Below are positions 50,398-58,941 of a DNA stretch of 64,000 nucleotides, piece after piece. Position numbers and translations under genes: made by a program. The stretch comes from QIAW01 sp035487295 (GTDB lineage: Bacteria > Acidobacteriota > Terriglobia > Terriglobales > Acidobacteriaceae): positions 124,001-188,000 of the forward strand of contig DATHMH010000041.1 in assembly GCA_035487295.1 (NCBI GenBank), read 5' to 3'. The notes beneath the pieces were generated by a model, which searched no databases, was not told the DNA's origin, and worked only from the letters and a program-made list of their open reading frames with translations. Position 1 is the first letter of the stretch. Each line of letters starts with the position of its first letter.

Positions 50398-52590
50398 TTA
50401 CTGCCCGTTGCTCTTGCTCTCACGCTGATACGGAGTGGTCAGGTATTTGCGCGCTTCGTCGAGGGCGCCCTGAAAGTTGTCGTTGGTTTCGAGCGCCCGC
50501 CGGTATTCATTGATTGCGCGATCGCGCTGGCCGGTGGCATCGAAAATCTTTCCCAGTTGAATGCTGCTCCAGACCTCGGTCCAGCGCGGTTCGCCGTCGC
50601 CTTCGCGGGCGGCGCGATATTCGTTGGCTGCGGCCTGATAGTTGCGCTGCTGAAAGAAGACCTCGGCAATACGATAGTGGGCCAACGAGCTGTTCTTGCT
50701 GATGTCGAGGGCCTTTTGCAGCTCCGTTAAAGCCTGGGCAAGGTCGCCCTGCTGCACGAGCTGTTCGCCTTTCATGATGGCGATGCGCAGCTTGAGCTCG
50801 CCGGTGTTTTTGAGCACATGATTGTCGGGATCAATGGTGATCTTGCGTGGCATGCCGAAGGTTTCAACGGTGTAAGCCGAGTCGGTGCCCACCACGTCAA
50901 TGCGTTTTTCTTCAGGTTTGCCGTCGGTATCGATCTTGAGATCGACGGGCATGCGGAACAGGTCCAGGTCCTGGTTGATCTGGCCGGTCACGCGGAAGCC
51001 TTTTGCGATGCGAAAAACGGTGTACTTATTTTTAAATTCGGGAGCGCCGGTTGAATCCAGCCATTCGGCAAAGAACCACTCCAAATTGCTGCCGAAATGC
51101 TGCTCCGCGATCTGGCGAAAGTCATTGCCGGTGGCCGGTTTGCCTGCAAATTGCATGGCGAAATGGCGCATGGCATTATCGAATTGGTTGTCGCCCATGA
51201 CCCAGCGCAGCATTTCGAAGATCATGGCGCCTTTGTCGCTGGAGAGCGATTGCGCCTCCGGCGAAAACGGCGACAGCTTGCCCGAACTGGCCAACGGGAC
51301 GTTGTCATAGGCCAGCGCGCCCACTTCCATATCTTTTATGGCTTCCTGGTAACCGGCCACGCCGGAGGCAGACTCAACGTAACGGGCTTCTGAGAAACGC
51401 GCAGCGCCATCGCGCAGCCATCGATCTTCGCTTGAGGCGGGACTCACGCTTGCGCCCCACCACTGGTGCGCTATGGCATTGGCCAGCAGGCGGTAGTCTA
51501 CTTTCGCGGATATCGCCCGGCCGGCAATGGCCGCGACCTCAGGCGCCCAGGCGAAGGGGACAGTGTCATCCGGAAGCTCGACGATATTCAAAGTCGAAGA
51601 CGGAGCCGGGCCATACAGGGAAGAGAAATAAGAAAATTCTTTGCCGGCGGTTTCCGCATACGCCGTGGCGAACCCTGCATGATTGGCCGAGAAGAAGACG
51701 TGGATGTTCGCGCCATTCAACTGGCTGGTGGCGTCTTGAAATTTTCCGATAATAAGCGTGCCGGGAAAACTGGATTTTTCCCAGTCAAAGCTGAAGGTTG
51801 TACTGCCCGCTGGAGACAGCGCGTGCGCGGTCACAGCCGGAGCGGCTTTCGTGGTGGTTCTGTGGGTTGTGGCCGAGCGCCGTTTGGTGGTCGCTACGTT
51901 TGGAGTAGTTGCAGTGGCGGGAGCGCGACGGCGCAGTACTGGAGCTTTTTCTTCGTTGGAAGTGGAATTGGAAGCATTTTCCGGGGCGCTCTCTTCGGCG
52001 GCAGGTTCTTCCACGGTTACGGTGGAAGGGGCCGCGCCGGCAGTTCGTCCGCTACCCACGACCGTGTATCCGGCGGGCACGGCAATATTGATCTTGGCGG
52101 TAAAGCGGTTGGCGTCGTATCCATTCACCGGAAACCAGCGGCCCGGATACATTAAATAGCTGATGTTCTCGTCAATGTAGGCCAGCTTCAATCCTTCTAC
52201 CGGACTATCGTCCGCGGAATTGAGAGCGCCATCGTAATCAAATGTCAGTGTAGCGCTGTCGTCTTTGGCCACGGTCTTGGGCAGGACCACCCGTACAGCG
52301 TTATCCTGGCTGATGCGTTCAAATTGCAGCTTCTCGCCCGAGGGGCCGGTCACGTGGTTGACCCGCAGTGCATTATGCAGCTCAAAGACGGCGCTCGTAA
52401 TGTCGTCCAGGGCTGTGAACTTCACGCTGGCAACCGCGTGCAAATGATGCGACCGGGGCGTAACCGCGGCATTGATGACGTAGTCATCCACCCGCAGGCG
52501 CGGTTTTTCGGCCGCAAAAACCGTCGCAATAAGGACGAAGACAAGTAAAAATACGGCGCTGCGTCCCAAGGGCCGTGGCGTGAGCTGCAT
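50398..52590 (-). CDS. M1-like peptidase homologue with degenerate zinc site and TPR tail
   Basis: A 730-residue secreted protein with a signal peptide (residues 1-26). An N-terminal beta domain typical of M1 peptidases follows (VINAAVTPRSHHLHAVASVK ... GRWFPVNGYD). A Ser/Thr/Ala-rich low-complexity insert lies at about 185-260. In the gluzincin region the expected HExxH is NAIAH (N371, H375), the motif continues HQWWGASVSP, and the third zinc ligand position is D394 instead of Glu (WLRDGAA). The zinc site is therefore mostly lost and the protein is probably non-catalytic. The C-terminal 120 residues form three TPR repeats. It may have become a binding protein in the periplasm. Confidence 0.87.
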   Translation of the reverse strand: MQLTPRPLGRSAVFLLVFVLIATVFAAEKPRLRVDDYVINAAVTPRSHHLHAVASVKFTALDDITSAVFELHNALRVNHVTGPSGEKLQFERISQDNAVRVVLPKTVAKDDSATLTFDYDGALNSADDSPVEGLKLAYIDENISYLMYPGRWFPVNGYDANRFTAKINIAVPAGYTVVGSGRTAGAAPSTVTVEEPAAEESAPENASNSTSNEEKAPVLRRRAPATATTPNVATTKRRSATTHRTTTKAAPAVTAHALSPAGSTTFSFDWEKSSFPGTLIIGKFQDATSQLNGANIHVFFSANHAGFATAYAETAGKEFSYFSSLYGPAPSSTLNIVELPDDTVPFAWAPEVAAIAGRAISAKVDYRLLANAIAHQWWGASVSPASSEDRWLRDGAARFSEARYVESASGVAGYQEAIKDMEVGALAYDNVPLASSGKLSPFSPEAQSLSSDKGAMIFEMLRWVMGDNQFDNAMRHFAMQFAGKPATGNDFRQIAEQHFGSNLEWFFAEWLDSTGAPEFKNKYTVFRIAKGFRVTGQINQDLDLFRMPVDLKIDTDGKPEEKRIDVVGTDSAYTVETFGMPRKITIDPDNHVLKNTGELKLRIAIMKGEQLVQQGDLAQALTELQKALDISKNSSLAHYRIAEVFFQQRNYQAAANEYRAAREGDGEPRWTEVWSSIQLGKIFDATGQRDRAINEYRRALETNDNFQGALDEARKYLTTPYQRESKSNGQ

Positions 52591-52780
52591 AGGGAAATTC
52601 TCCAGAGAATTATCGTACGTATGATGAAAATTTTACATGAAAAGATGCACCTGCACTGATTTTGGTGCAACCAGCGCTAAGCTCCTCATTATCGATGTTG
52701 ATAGCCTGCTGGTTTTAACAATTGTATATCGCTATAAGCTGGCCGTTCTTCTCATTCTTCGTGGAATTCTGTGCAAGATT

Positions 52781-53012
52781 TCAGGTGGTGGTAGCGCCCT
52801 CACCACGGTTCGAGAGAAAGTCTTTCGGCACACCAATTTGGCGTGTAAGTTCAAAGAATCTCTCCCATGAACCCGGGGTGTTATGACAGAATCACATTCG
52901 CGGTCGAGGGGTCTCGTCGCATGAACACTTCCTTGCCCTGAAAATGAAACTCCGATGGCAGACGAACCGCATGGCTTCGTCCGTTGCGGAACAACTTTGC
53001 AGTACGTGTCAT
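52781..53012 (-). pseudogene. Frame-broken VapB-type antitoxin
   Basis: ATG 53012, with GGAGG 5 nt upstream, starts the AbrB/VapB pattern TRTAKLFRNGRSHAVRLPSE and runs 43 codons to a TAA at 52881-52883, just after VILS. One extra base then puts the frame into NTPGSWERFFELTRQIGVPK and on to GATTT before TGA 52781-52783, which is the normal VapB C-terminal pattern (PGSWEEFF...VPEDFL). The whole would be about 77 residues, the usual VapB length. Downstream, in the 190 nt before the M1-like gene, no VapC toxin is recognisable. The gene is a relic, or a sequencing error broke it. A palindromic operator candidate remains upstream. Confidence 0.7.
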
Positions 53013-53025
53013 CGCAACCTCCGTG

Positions 53026-53039
53026 ATGATATATATCAT
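53026..53039. promoter_or_regulatory. Perfect palindrome upstream of vapB relic
   Basis: ATGATATATATCAT is fully self-complementary and lies 3 nt upstream of the GGAGG of the vapB-like gene. Palindromes of this kind are known autoregulatory sites in VapBC-type operons. It sits between the relic and lpxB, whose stop codon is at 53054. Confidence 0.5.
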
Positions 53040-53053
53040 GTCGCTGCACAGAA

Positions 53054-54280
53054 TTATTTTGCCATACTATCTATATCTCGATCTCGGGCTGAATGCTGAG
53101 TGCCGATGCTTTTCATGATTGCATCGGCAGCGCTCTCTATCGCCGGCTTCTTCCCCTCGCGATGCAATGCAGCCTGAACTCTGGTCAAATCAGCCAGCAT
53201 CTGCCGCCGTGGTTCACCATCGTCAATAAGCGGATGCAGGTGTTTGGCTACATTTTCTGGCGTGAACTCGTCTTGCAGCAGCTCTGGGATAATCTGGCGG
53301 CCGGCAATGAGATTGGGCATGGCTACATGCGGGACTTTTACCAGCCGCTTGGCGGCAAAGAATGTAAGCGGCGAGAGCCGGTACACTGCGACAAACGGAG
53401 TTCCCATCAGCGCTGCCTCAACCGTTGCTGTGCCGCTGGTGACTACAGCGGCACGGGTGTGCAAAAGAGCAGTTGCGGCATTCTTGACCGGAATCATGGT
53501 TGCAGTCATCAGCTCCGGGTTACGGCTTGCAAATTCAGTTTGCGCCATGACGCCGCGGAACCAACCCATATCAAGACTGGAAGCGATTGGGAATAGAAAC
53601 TGATATTTTGCGCTCTGGTTTTGCAGGAGCGCCGCGGCTTCCATCATTCCCGCCAGATGGGCCCGCACTTCTTTACGGCGGCTGCCGGGAAGCAGGGCAA
53701 TCCACGTGCGCGCAGGGTCGAGCCCATTTTCCTGCGCATACTGCTCGCGGGAGACTTGCGGCTTGGGCATGTCGGCCAGGGGATGGCCCACATATTCCAC
53801 GTCCACGCCATATTTGCGGTAGAAGGCCTCTTCGAAGGGGAAGATGCATAAGACTTTTCTGATCCAGCGCTGTATGCGTTTCACGCGATATTCGCGCCAC
53901 GCCCAGAGCTGCGGAGCAACAAAATAAATTACAGGGATGCCCCGCGCATGCAGCTCACGCGCCACACGGAAATTAAACGCCGGAGAATCAATGACCACGG
54001 CGACAGCCGGCTTAGTCTTGGCTTCATCTACTACGCGCAGGAGCTTGCGAAATTCCGAGTAGATTTTCGGCAGGTGCCCTACGATCTCAGTCATGCCGAC
54101 GACGGCAAGATGCCGGGAGTCCACTACGGTATCGCAGCCAGCGGCACGCATGCACTCTCCGCCAACGCCCATGAATTCCAGGGGCTCATCATCTTTGCGA
54201 GCGCGGCGGCGCAGGGCCACGATGAGCTGTGCCCCATATAAGTCGCTGGATGCCTCGCCTGCCGAGATGAGAAATTTCAT
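53054..54280 (-). CDS. lpxB: Lipid-A-disaccharide synthase
   Basis: A 408-residue glycosyltransferase that joins UDP-2,3-diacylglucosamine and lipid X in lipid A synthesis. Landmarks are MKFLISAGEASSDLYGAQ at the start, ECMRAAGCDTVVDS, the VIDSPAFNFRVARELHARGI block, YFVAPQLWAWREYRVKRI, YVGHPLADM, LLPGSRRKEV and the C-terminal VTSGTATVEAALMGTPFVAVYR. It confirms a Gram-negative outer membrane. The last 25 residues are poorly conserved in type. It lies 27 nt after the MsbA-like exporter gene on the same strand, so lipid A synthesis and transport genes are paired here. Confidence 0.95.
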   Translation of the reverse strand: MKFLISAGEASSDLYGAQLIVALRRRARKDDEPLEFMGVGGECMRAAGCDTVVDSRHLAVVGMTEIVGHLPKIYSEFRKLLRVVDEAKTKPAVAVVIDSPAFNFRVARELHARGIPVIYFVAPQLWAWREYRVKRIQRWIRKVLCIFPFEEAFYRKYGVDVEYVGHPLADMPKPQVSREQYAQENGLDPARTWIALLPGSRRKEVRAHLAGMMEAAALLQNQSAKYQFLFPIASSLDMGWFRGVMAQTEFASRNPELMTATMIPVKNAATALLHTRAAVVTSGTATVEAALMGTPFVAVYRLSPLTFFAAKRLVKVPHVAMPNLIAGRQIIPELLQDEFTPENVAKHLHPLIDDGEPRRQMLADLTRVQAALHREGKKPAIESAADAIMKSIGTQHSARDRDIDSMAK

Positions 54281-54307
54281 GGATTGTCGCTGAACGCAGT
54301 GTACCGG

Positions 54308-56284
54308 TTAATCGTCGGCCCCGACCAGTCTTTCCGCGCCTCTGGCGGCGGCCGGCAGAGGAATTTCCTGGTCTTTATACTGCAACTGGTAGAGCTTCCA
54401 ATAAATTCCGCGTCGAGAGAGCAGTTGCTGGTGGTTGCCAATCTCGCGAACCCGGCCTTTATGCATGACGATGATCTTATCGGCGCGCTGAATCGTTGAA
54501 AGCCGGTGGGCAACGATGACCGACGTGCGGCCTTCGGTGCCGATCATGCGGCTGAGGGCATCGCGAACGCGGAATTCGGTCTCAGTATCGACGCTTGAAG
54601 TAGCTTCATCGAGGATCAGCACCTTGGGATCATGCGCCAGAGCGCGGGCAAACGAAATAAGCTGCTTCTGTCCGGTGGAAAGCGTGGTTCCACGCTCGCG
54701 GACCGCTTCCTGGAAGCCGGCCGGCAGGGTGCGTATGAAATCGGCCACATTGACCTTTTCCGCGGCCTGCTGCACGGCTTCAGCAGTGACCCAGTGGCTA
54801 CCCAGACGGATGTTCTGCTCGATAGTCCCGGTAAACAGGAACGGGTCTTGCAAGACCATGCCGAAGTTGCGGCGCAACTGGTCCAGGTCCATCTCGCGGA
54901 CATCCACGCCGTCAATGCGAACCGCCCCGCGCTGCACATCGTAAAAACGCAGGAGCAGAGAGAGGATCGTAGTCTTACCTGCGCCGGTGTGGCCGACGAT
55001 GGCCACGGTCTCCCCGGGTTCGATGGCGAAAGAAACATCCTGCAGCACCCAATCCGGATCGCCGGGCTTTAGTTCAAGTTCACCGGCTTTGCCATCGTGG
55101 CTTCGCACCGAGCCGGCAGGCGGCTTCTTTTCCGCTTCTTCCTTGAGCGGTACATTGCGGTAGGCGAACCAGACGTGGTCGAACTCAATGCGCCCCGTTC
55201 CTTGAGGTTCCTTGGGAGAGGTGGGAGAGACGATCTCAGATTTGGTATCGAGCAGCTTGAAGATGCGTTCGCTCGAGGCCATAGCGCCCTGCAGGATGTT
55301 GTATTTTTCGCTGAGGTCCTGAATGGGCCGGAAGAAGCGCTGCGCGTATTGCATGAATCCGGTGAGGATGCCGATGGTTACGGCGTTGCGGATCACGCCC
55401 CCGCCGCCAAACCAGATAATCGAGGCAATCGCCAGCGACGACAAAATTTCGACCACCGGATAGTAAATGGCATGGGCCAGGATGGCGTCTTTGAAGGCGT
55501 CCATGTGGGCGGCGTTGATCTTGATGAAGCGCTCATAGGCGCGCTTCTCGCGGTTGAACAACTGCAACACCACGATGCCGCTCACGTGTTCCTGCATAAA
55601 AGCGTTGATGCGGGCGATGGCGGTGCGAATCCGCCGGTAAGACTCGCGCACCGAGCGGCGAAACATCATGGTGGCAATAAAAATCAGGGGCAGGACGGAA
55701 AGGGTAATGAGCCCCAGCCACCACTTCATACGCAGCAGGATGAAGACGATGTAGAACAGCACAAAAACATCTTCAATGATGGAAACCACGCCGGCGGTGA
55801 ACATTTCGTTGAGCGCGTCCACGTCGGTCGTAACACGCGTCACCAGACGGCCTACCGGGTTCTTGTCGAAGAAGCCTACATGCATCTGCTGCAAGTGGCG
55901 AAAGATCTGGCTGCGCAGGTCAAACATGACCTTCTGCCCGGTCCACTGCATGTAATACGTCTGCGCGAATTCCAGGAAGAAGCTGAAACAGAGCAGAAAG
56001 ACATACAACCCACCGATTTGGGCAACGCCTACCAGCGGATCAGGACTCAGCCAGCGCGTGAGCGCATAGCGCGCCGCGGGTGCACCGAGCTTGGGGGCGA
56101 GGTAGGTATCCACGGCAACGATGGTGAGCAGCGGCCCCAGCGCGTCGGCAGTGGCCTTAAGCACAATCGTGACCAGGGCAACCGCCACCTGCCATTTGTA
56201 AGGACGCAGGTATGTGAGCAGTCGCTTCATCAGCCGGCTGTCATACGCTTTGCCTAATGCCTCTTCTTCGTGGATATTGGCCAT
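54308..56284 (-). CDS. ABC exporter, fused membrane and ATPase domains (MsbA/MdlB-like)
   Basis: A 658-residue half-transporter. Six membrane helices occupy about residues 20-330; the coupling-helix pattern FDKNPVGRLVTRVTTDVDAL is typical of type IV exporters. The ATPase domain has Walker A VGHTGAGKTTILSLLL, signature LSTGQKQLISFARAL (Thr at the usual LSGGQ Gly position), Walker B VLILDEATSSVD and the H loop VAHRLST. An insert of about 30 polar residues (EEAEKKPPAGSVRSHDG) lies between the first two strands of the ATPase domain. Its position next to lpxB suggests lipid A or another envelope lipid as cargo, though multidrug export is an alternative. Confidence 0.92.
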   Translation of the reverse strand: MANIHEEEALGKAYDSRLMKRLLTYLRPYKWQVAVALVTIVLKATADALGPLLTIVAVDTYLAPKLGAPAARYALTRWLSPDPLVGVAQIGGLYVFLLCFSFFLEFAQTYYMQWTGQKVMFDLRSQIFRHLQQMHVGFFDKNPVGRLVTRVTTDVDALNEMFTAGVVSIIEDVFVLFYIVFILLRMKWWLGLITLSVLPLIFIATMMFRRSVRESYRRIRTAIARINAFMQEHVSGIVVLQLFNREKRAYERFIKINAAHMDAFKDAILAHAIYYPVVEILSSLAIASIIWFGGGGVIRNAVTIGILTGFMQYAQRFFRPIQDLSEKYNILQGAMASSERIFKLLDTKSEIVSPTSPKEPQGTGRIEFDHVWFAYRNVPLKEEAEKKPPAGSVRSHDGKAGELELKPGDPDWVLQDVSFAIEPGETVAIVGHTGAGKTTILSLLLRFYDVQRGAVRIDGVDVREMDLDQLRRNFGMVLQDPFLFTGTIEQNIRLGSHWVTAEAVQQAAEKVNVADFIRTLPAGFQEAVRERGTTLSTGQKQLISFARALAHDPKVLILDEATSSVDTETEFRVRDALSRMIGTEGRTSVIVAHRLSTIQRADKIIVMHKGRVREIGNHQQLLSRRGIYWKLYQLQYKDQEIPLPAAARGAERLVGADD

Positions 56285-56337
56285 GCAACCTGTGAATATT
56301 GTATAAGACGTTTGTTATCGATTGCAGGATGCAAAAC

Positions 56338-56373
56338 AGTTGCCGGTAGCCAGTTGCCGGGTTGCCGGTCGGG
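56338..56373. repeat. GTTGCCGG word repeat
   Basis: A tandem of CAGTTGCCGGTAGCCAGTTG-type words in the 269-bp divergent gap 56285-56553. The family also occurs at 39827-39948 and 63394-63419. Confidence 0.55.
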
Positions 56374-56498
56374 AATGATTGCTTTCCCTCAAAATATCTG
56401 CCTGCTTCGTAAAATATTCTTGCTCCCCATTCGTCTATTTAAGAGTAGATAAAGCCCGCTGGGCGAATCACTACCACCTGGTTAAACGAAACAGAACC

Positions 56499-56535
56499 AA
56501 AGACGTCTATATCTCGTATCGGGTAGAAAGACGTC
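56499..56535. promoter_or_regulatory. Direct repeat AAAGACGTC upstream of STAS gene
   Basis: The 9-mer AAAGACGTC occurs at 56499-56507 and again at 56527-56535, 28 bp apart; each contains the palindrome GACGTC. It ends 18 bp before the STAS start. A two-site regulator-binding region is possible. Confidence 0.35.
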
Positions 56536-56553
56536 AACACGCCAAAGGGAGAG

Positions 56554-56982
56554 ATGATGCTGAGTTTGATAATCCAAAACCTCGACGACGTAACCGTATT
56601 CCGATGCATAGGGCGAATCACCGCCGGCGATGAAGCTGCCCTGCGAAATGCTTTTTTGACACAACCGCAGATTCGAACCGCTGTGCTTGATTTGGCGGAG
56701 ATCAACGCTATTGACGCCGCCGGTTTAGAAATACTTGCGTCCTTTCGGACATGGGTGAATGCAATCGGCGCCGAACTCAAGCTGATGAATCTTGCGCCAG
56801 GAGTAGAAAAGGCGCTCGACTCCGCAAAGCAGTCGGTATTGGAAGTCTGCTCGGTCCAGGACATGCTTGACTTATTGTGTCGTGCCACCCAACTCCAGTT
56901 GCACAGCTCAGCTGCTGACCAGACATTGAACGATGCCGGCTTGCCCGGCACGGAACGGTGGGTTGCCGCTATGGCCGGGTGA
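56554..56982 (+). CDS. STAS-domain protein without phosphoacceptor serine
   Basis: A 142-residue protein. Residues 1-110 match the STAS fold of anti-anti-sigma factors: VTVFRCIGRITAGDEAALRN, AVLDLAEINAIDAAGLEILA, then FRTWVNAIGAELKLMNL and a final helix region. In SpoIIAA-type proteins the loop reads DSSG with the phosphorylated serine; here it is DAAG, so regulation by a kinase-type anti-sigma factor in the classical way is unlikely. The 30-residue C-terminal extension is polar. ATG 56554 or the adjacent ATG 56557 follows AAGGGAGAG. No kinase or sigma gene is adjacent. Confidence 0.85.
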   Translation: MMLSLIIQNLDDVTVFRCIGRITAGDEAALRNAFLTQPQIRTAVLDLAEINAIDAAGLEILASFRTWVNAIGAELKLMNLAPGVEKALDSAKQSVLEVCSVQDMLDLLCRATQLQLHSSAADQTLNDAGLPGTERWVAAMAG

Positions 56983-57074
56983 GCAGTCGGCATTCAGCCA
57001 AAGAAACGCACTCAGAGATTTCCTTCGTGCCCTTCGTGTTAAAACCTTAACGTCCTTTGTGGTTAAACTTTTTG
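56983..57074 (+). repeat. About 90-bp composite repeat, copy 1
   Basis: Shares exact blocks with 58462-58554: 18 bp (56990-57007 with 58469-58486), 25 bp (57018-57042 with 58498-58522) and 11 bp (57055-57065 with 58534-58544), in the same orientation. It contains CCTTCGTG and CTTTGTGG words. It begins directly after the STAS stop codon. Confidence 0.75.
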
Positions 57075-57096
57075 AGACTTCTTGTATGATTCCCGG

Positions 57097-58443
57097 ATGC
57101 AATATGCTCAATGTTGCCTCGTGGTTTGCTTCCTTGGATCTCTGAGCGCTTCAGGGCAAAATCTCCCAGCCTCGAACGAAGTTAACAGCGTGTATCCCGA
57201 AGCGCACGCCCTGTACGTCGACATACATCAAAATCCGGAGCTTTCTTCGCATGAGACGCAAACCGCGGCGAAACTGGCGACGCGACTTCGCGGTCTCGGC
57301 TATGACGTGACTGAACACGTTGGCGGCGCCGGAATTGTCGCTATCCTCAAAAATGGTCCCGGGCCAACTATCATGCTGCGCACCGAGCTTGACGCGCTTC
57401 CGGTGGAAGAGAAGACCGGCCTGCCGTATGCCAGCAAAGTCCATACGAAAGACGATGCGGGACACGACGTTCCTGTAGCCCACGCCTGCGGACACGACCT
57501 GCATATGGCATCCCTGGTTGCAACCGCCGCTATCATGGCGCACAGCAAAGATAGCTGGCATGGCACGCTCATGCTCATCGGCCAGCCCGCGGAAGAGACC
57601 ATCAGCGGCGCCGAGGCAATGATCAAAGACGGCTTGCTGACACGCTTCCCCAGGCCCGACGTGGCCGTGGCGCTGCACGTAATGAATTTAATTCCGGCTG
57701 GGAAGGTAGGCGTTGTGCCGGGGACTTACGACGCCAATGCCGATTCGCTGCGGGTCACCATCTACGGCAAGGGCGGACACGGCGCCTCGCCGCACACCAC
57801 GGTTGACCCAATCGTGATCGCCGCCCGCACCATCCTGGCCTTGCAGACCATTCCTTCCCGCGAGGTGAAGCCCGGAGAAATGGTGGTCATCACGGTCGGC
57901 TACATCCAGGCGGGCACGAAAAATAACATCATCCCTGACCACGCCGAGATGGGGCTGACAGTGCGTACCTACAAAGACGACGTTCGCAAGCAGGTGCTCG
58001 CGGCCATCGCGCGCATCATCAAGGCGGAAGCTGAAGCCGCAGGCGCGCCGCGCGAGCCGTTGATTGAACACTACGAGTCTACGGACTCGGTATACAACAA
58101 TCCCGCGCTGGCCCAGCATCTCAAGGCCACGCTTGAATCGGCGCTTGGCAAAGAGAATGTTTCAGTAGAGGAGCCGATCACGGGCTCGGAAGATTTTTCT
58201 TACTTTGTGGAACAGGGCATCCCCGGTTTCTACTTCACTCTGGGAGGGGCCGATCCCCAGAAGTATGCCGAAGCCAGGGCGGCAGGAATCTCGCTGCCCT
58301 CGAACCACTCTCCGCTGTTCGCTCCAGATGTGGATCCGGCGCTGCACACCGCCATCGCCGCCGAGGTAGCCGTGCTGCGCGATCTGCTGAACCGCTCAGC
58401 CGACGAGTTGCAGAAATTAACCCATCAACAGGCAGGACAATAA
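57097..58443 (+). CDS. M20-family amidohydrolase, secreted
   Basis: A 448-residue metal-dependent amidohydrolase of the M20D type (hippurate hydrolase/N-acyl amino acid hydrolase group). A signal peptide (residues 1-21, ending near SASGQ) suggests export. Metal and catalytic motifs are present: RTELDALPVEE, VAHACGHDLHMA, PAEETISGA, the VALHVMN histidine, a GGHGASPHT dimerisation region and late ITGSEDFSYF and SNHSPLF. Substrate is unknown; relatives remove acyl groups from amino acids or peptides. ATG 57097 is chosen because it gives the signal peptide; TTG 57082 is an alternative. Direct copies of a composite repeat flank the gene. Confidence 0.93.
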   Translation: MQYAQCCLVVCFLGSLSASGQNLPASNEVNSVYPEAHALYVDIHQNPELSSHETQTAAKLATRLRGLGYDVTEHVGGAGIVAILKNGPGPTIMLRTELDALPVEEKTGLPYASKVHTKDDAGHDVPVAHACGHDLHMASLVATAAIMAHSKDSWHGTLMLIGQPAEETISGAEAMIKDGLLTRFPRPDVAVALHVMNLIPAGKVGVVPGTYDANADSLRVTIYGKGGHGASPHTTVDPIVIAARTILALQTIPSREVKPGEMVVITVGYIQAGTKNNIIPDHAEMGLTVRTYKDDVRKQVLAAIARIIKAEAEAAGAPREPLIEHYESTDSVYNNPALAQHLKATLESALGKENVSVEEPITGSEDFSYFVEQGIPGFYFTLGGADPQKYAEARAAGISLPSNHSPLFAPDVDPALHTAIAAEVAVLRDLLNRSADELQKLTHQQAGQ

Positions 58444-58461
58444 CGCAGCAATCAGCAATCA

Positions 58462-58554
58462 GCAGTCAGCATTCAGCCAAAGAAACAGCACTTGGAAATT
58501 TCCTTCGTGCCCTTCGTGTTAACCCTTCGTGTACTTTGTGGTTAGCTTTTTTTT
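58462..58554 (+). repeat. About 90-bp composite repeat, copy 2
   Basis: Second direct copy of the element at 56983-57074, with the three exact blocks listed there. It starts 18 nt after the M20 stop codon and is preceded by AATCAGCAATCAGCAGTCAG words at 58450-58468. Confidence 0.75.
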
Positions 58555-58941
58555 GGGGGGTGGGGGTTACTAAGTAACCTTTTTGGCTTGGGCGGGCGTC
58601 TCCCTTTGACTCTGGGAGCGGTGAGAGGGGCCGCTTGAATGTTTTCAAAGACCGTGGGGCACAGAGCCTTGCATCGATCATGCCAGCAATTTGATAAAAA
58701 GCAATGATTTGATACCACTTGCCCGGATTCTCCTTAAGTTCGTCATCCTGAGCCACAGGCGAAGGACCCAGAGGATGTTTCGAAATCGAGGTTGTCATAG
58801 ACCTCACGTAGTATCTTCGTCCGGCATGCCGTTCGAAAAACTTGAGCGTGCCGAGGCACGTGTGCGCGGTATCCGGCGTGATGAGCTGCTGCGGAATGTC
58901 CGTGGTCATCTTCATCCTCGTCGTTTGCTCCGCACTCGATG
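58555..58941. other. Intergenic region with a further repeat word
   Basis: 387 bp without a supported gene. A G-rich run follows the T-run at 58545-58568. At 58742-58785 is a GTCATCCTGAGC...CGAAGGACCC block resembling a dispersed intergenic sequence seen in related genomes (from memory, not searched). The minus-strand frame 58466-58915 is composed mostly of these repeats. Confidence 0.45.

Noticed and set aside
52637..52870. Plus-strand frame of 77 codons near the vapB relic, considered as a VapC toxin
   Set aside because: Wrong strand for a vapBC operon and lacks the conserved acidic PIN-domain residues (LDTN start).
55097..56257. Plus-strand frame of 386 codons
   Set aside because: Antisense to the MsbA-like exporter with intact Walker motifs; His/Gln/Asp-rich shadow.
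58466..58915. Minus-strand frame of 149 codons after the M20 gene
   Set aside because: Its C-terminal half is a translation of the composite repeat and its middle of another dispersed word repeat; no ribosome site.
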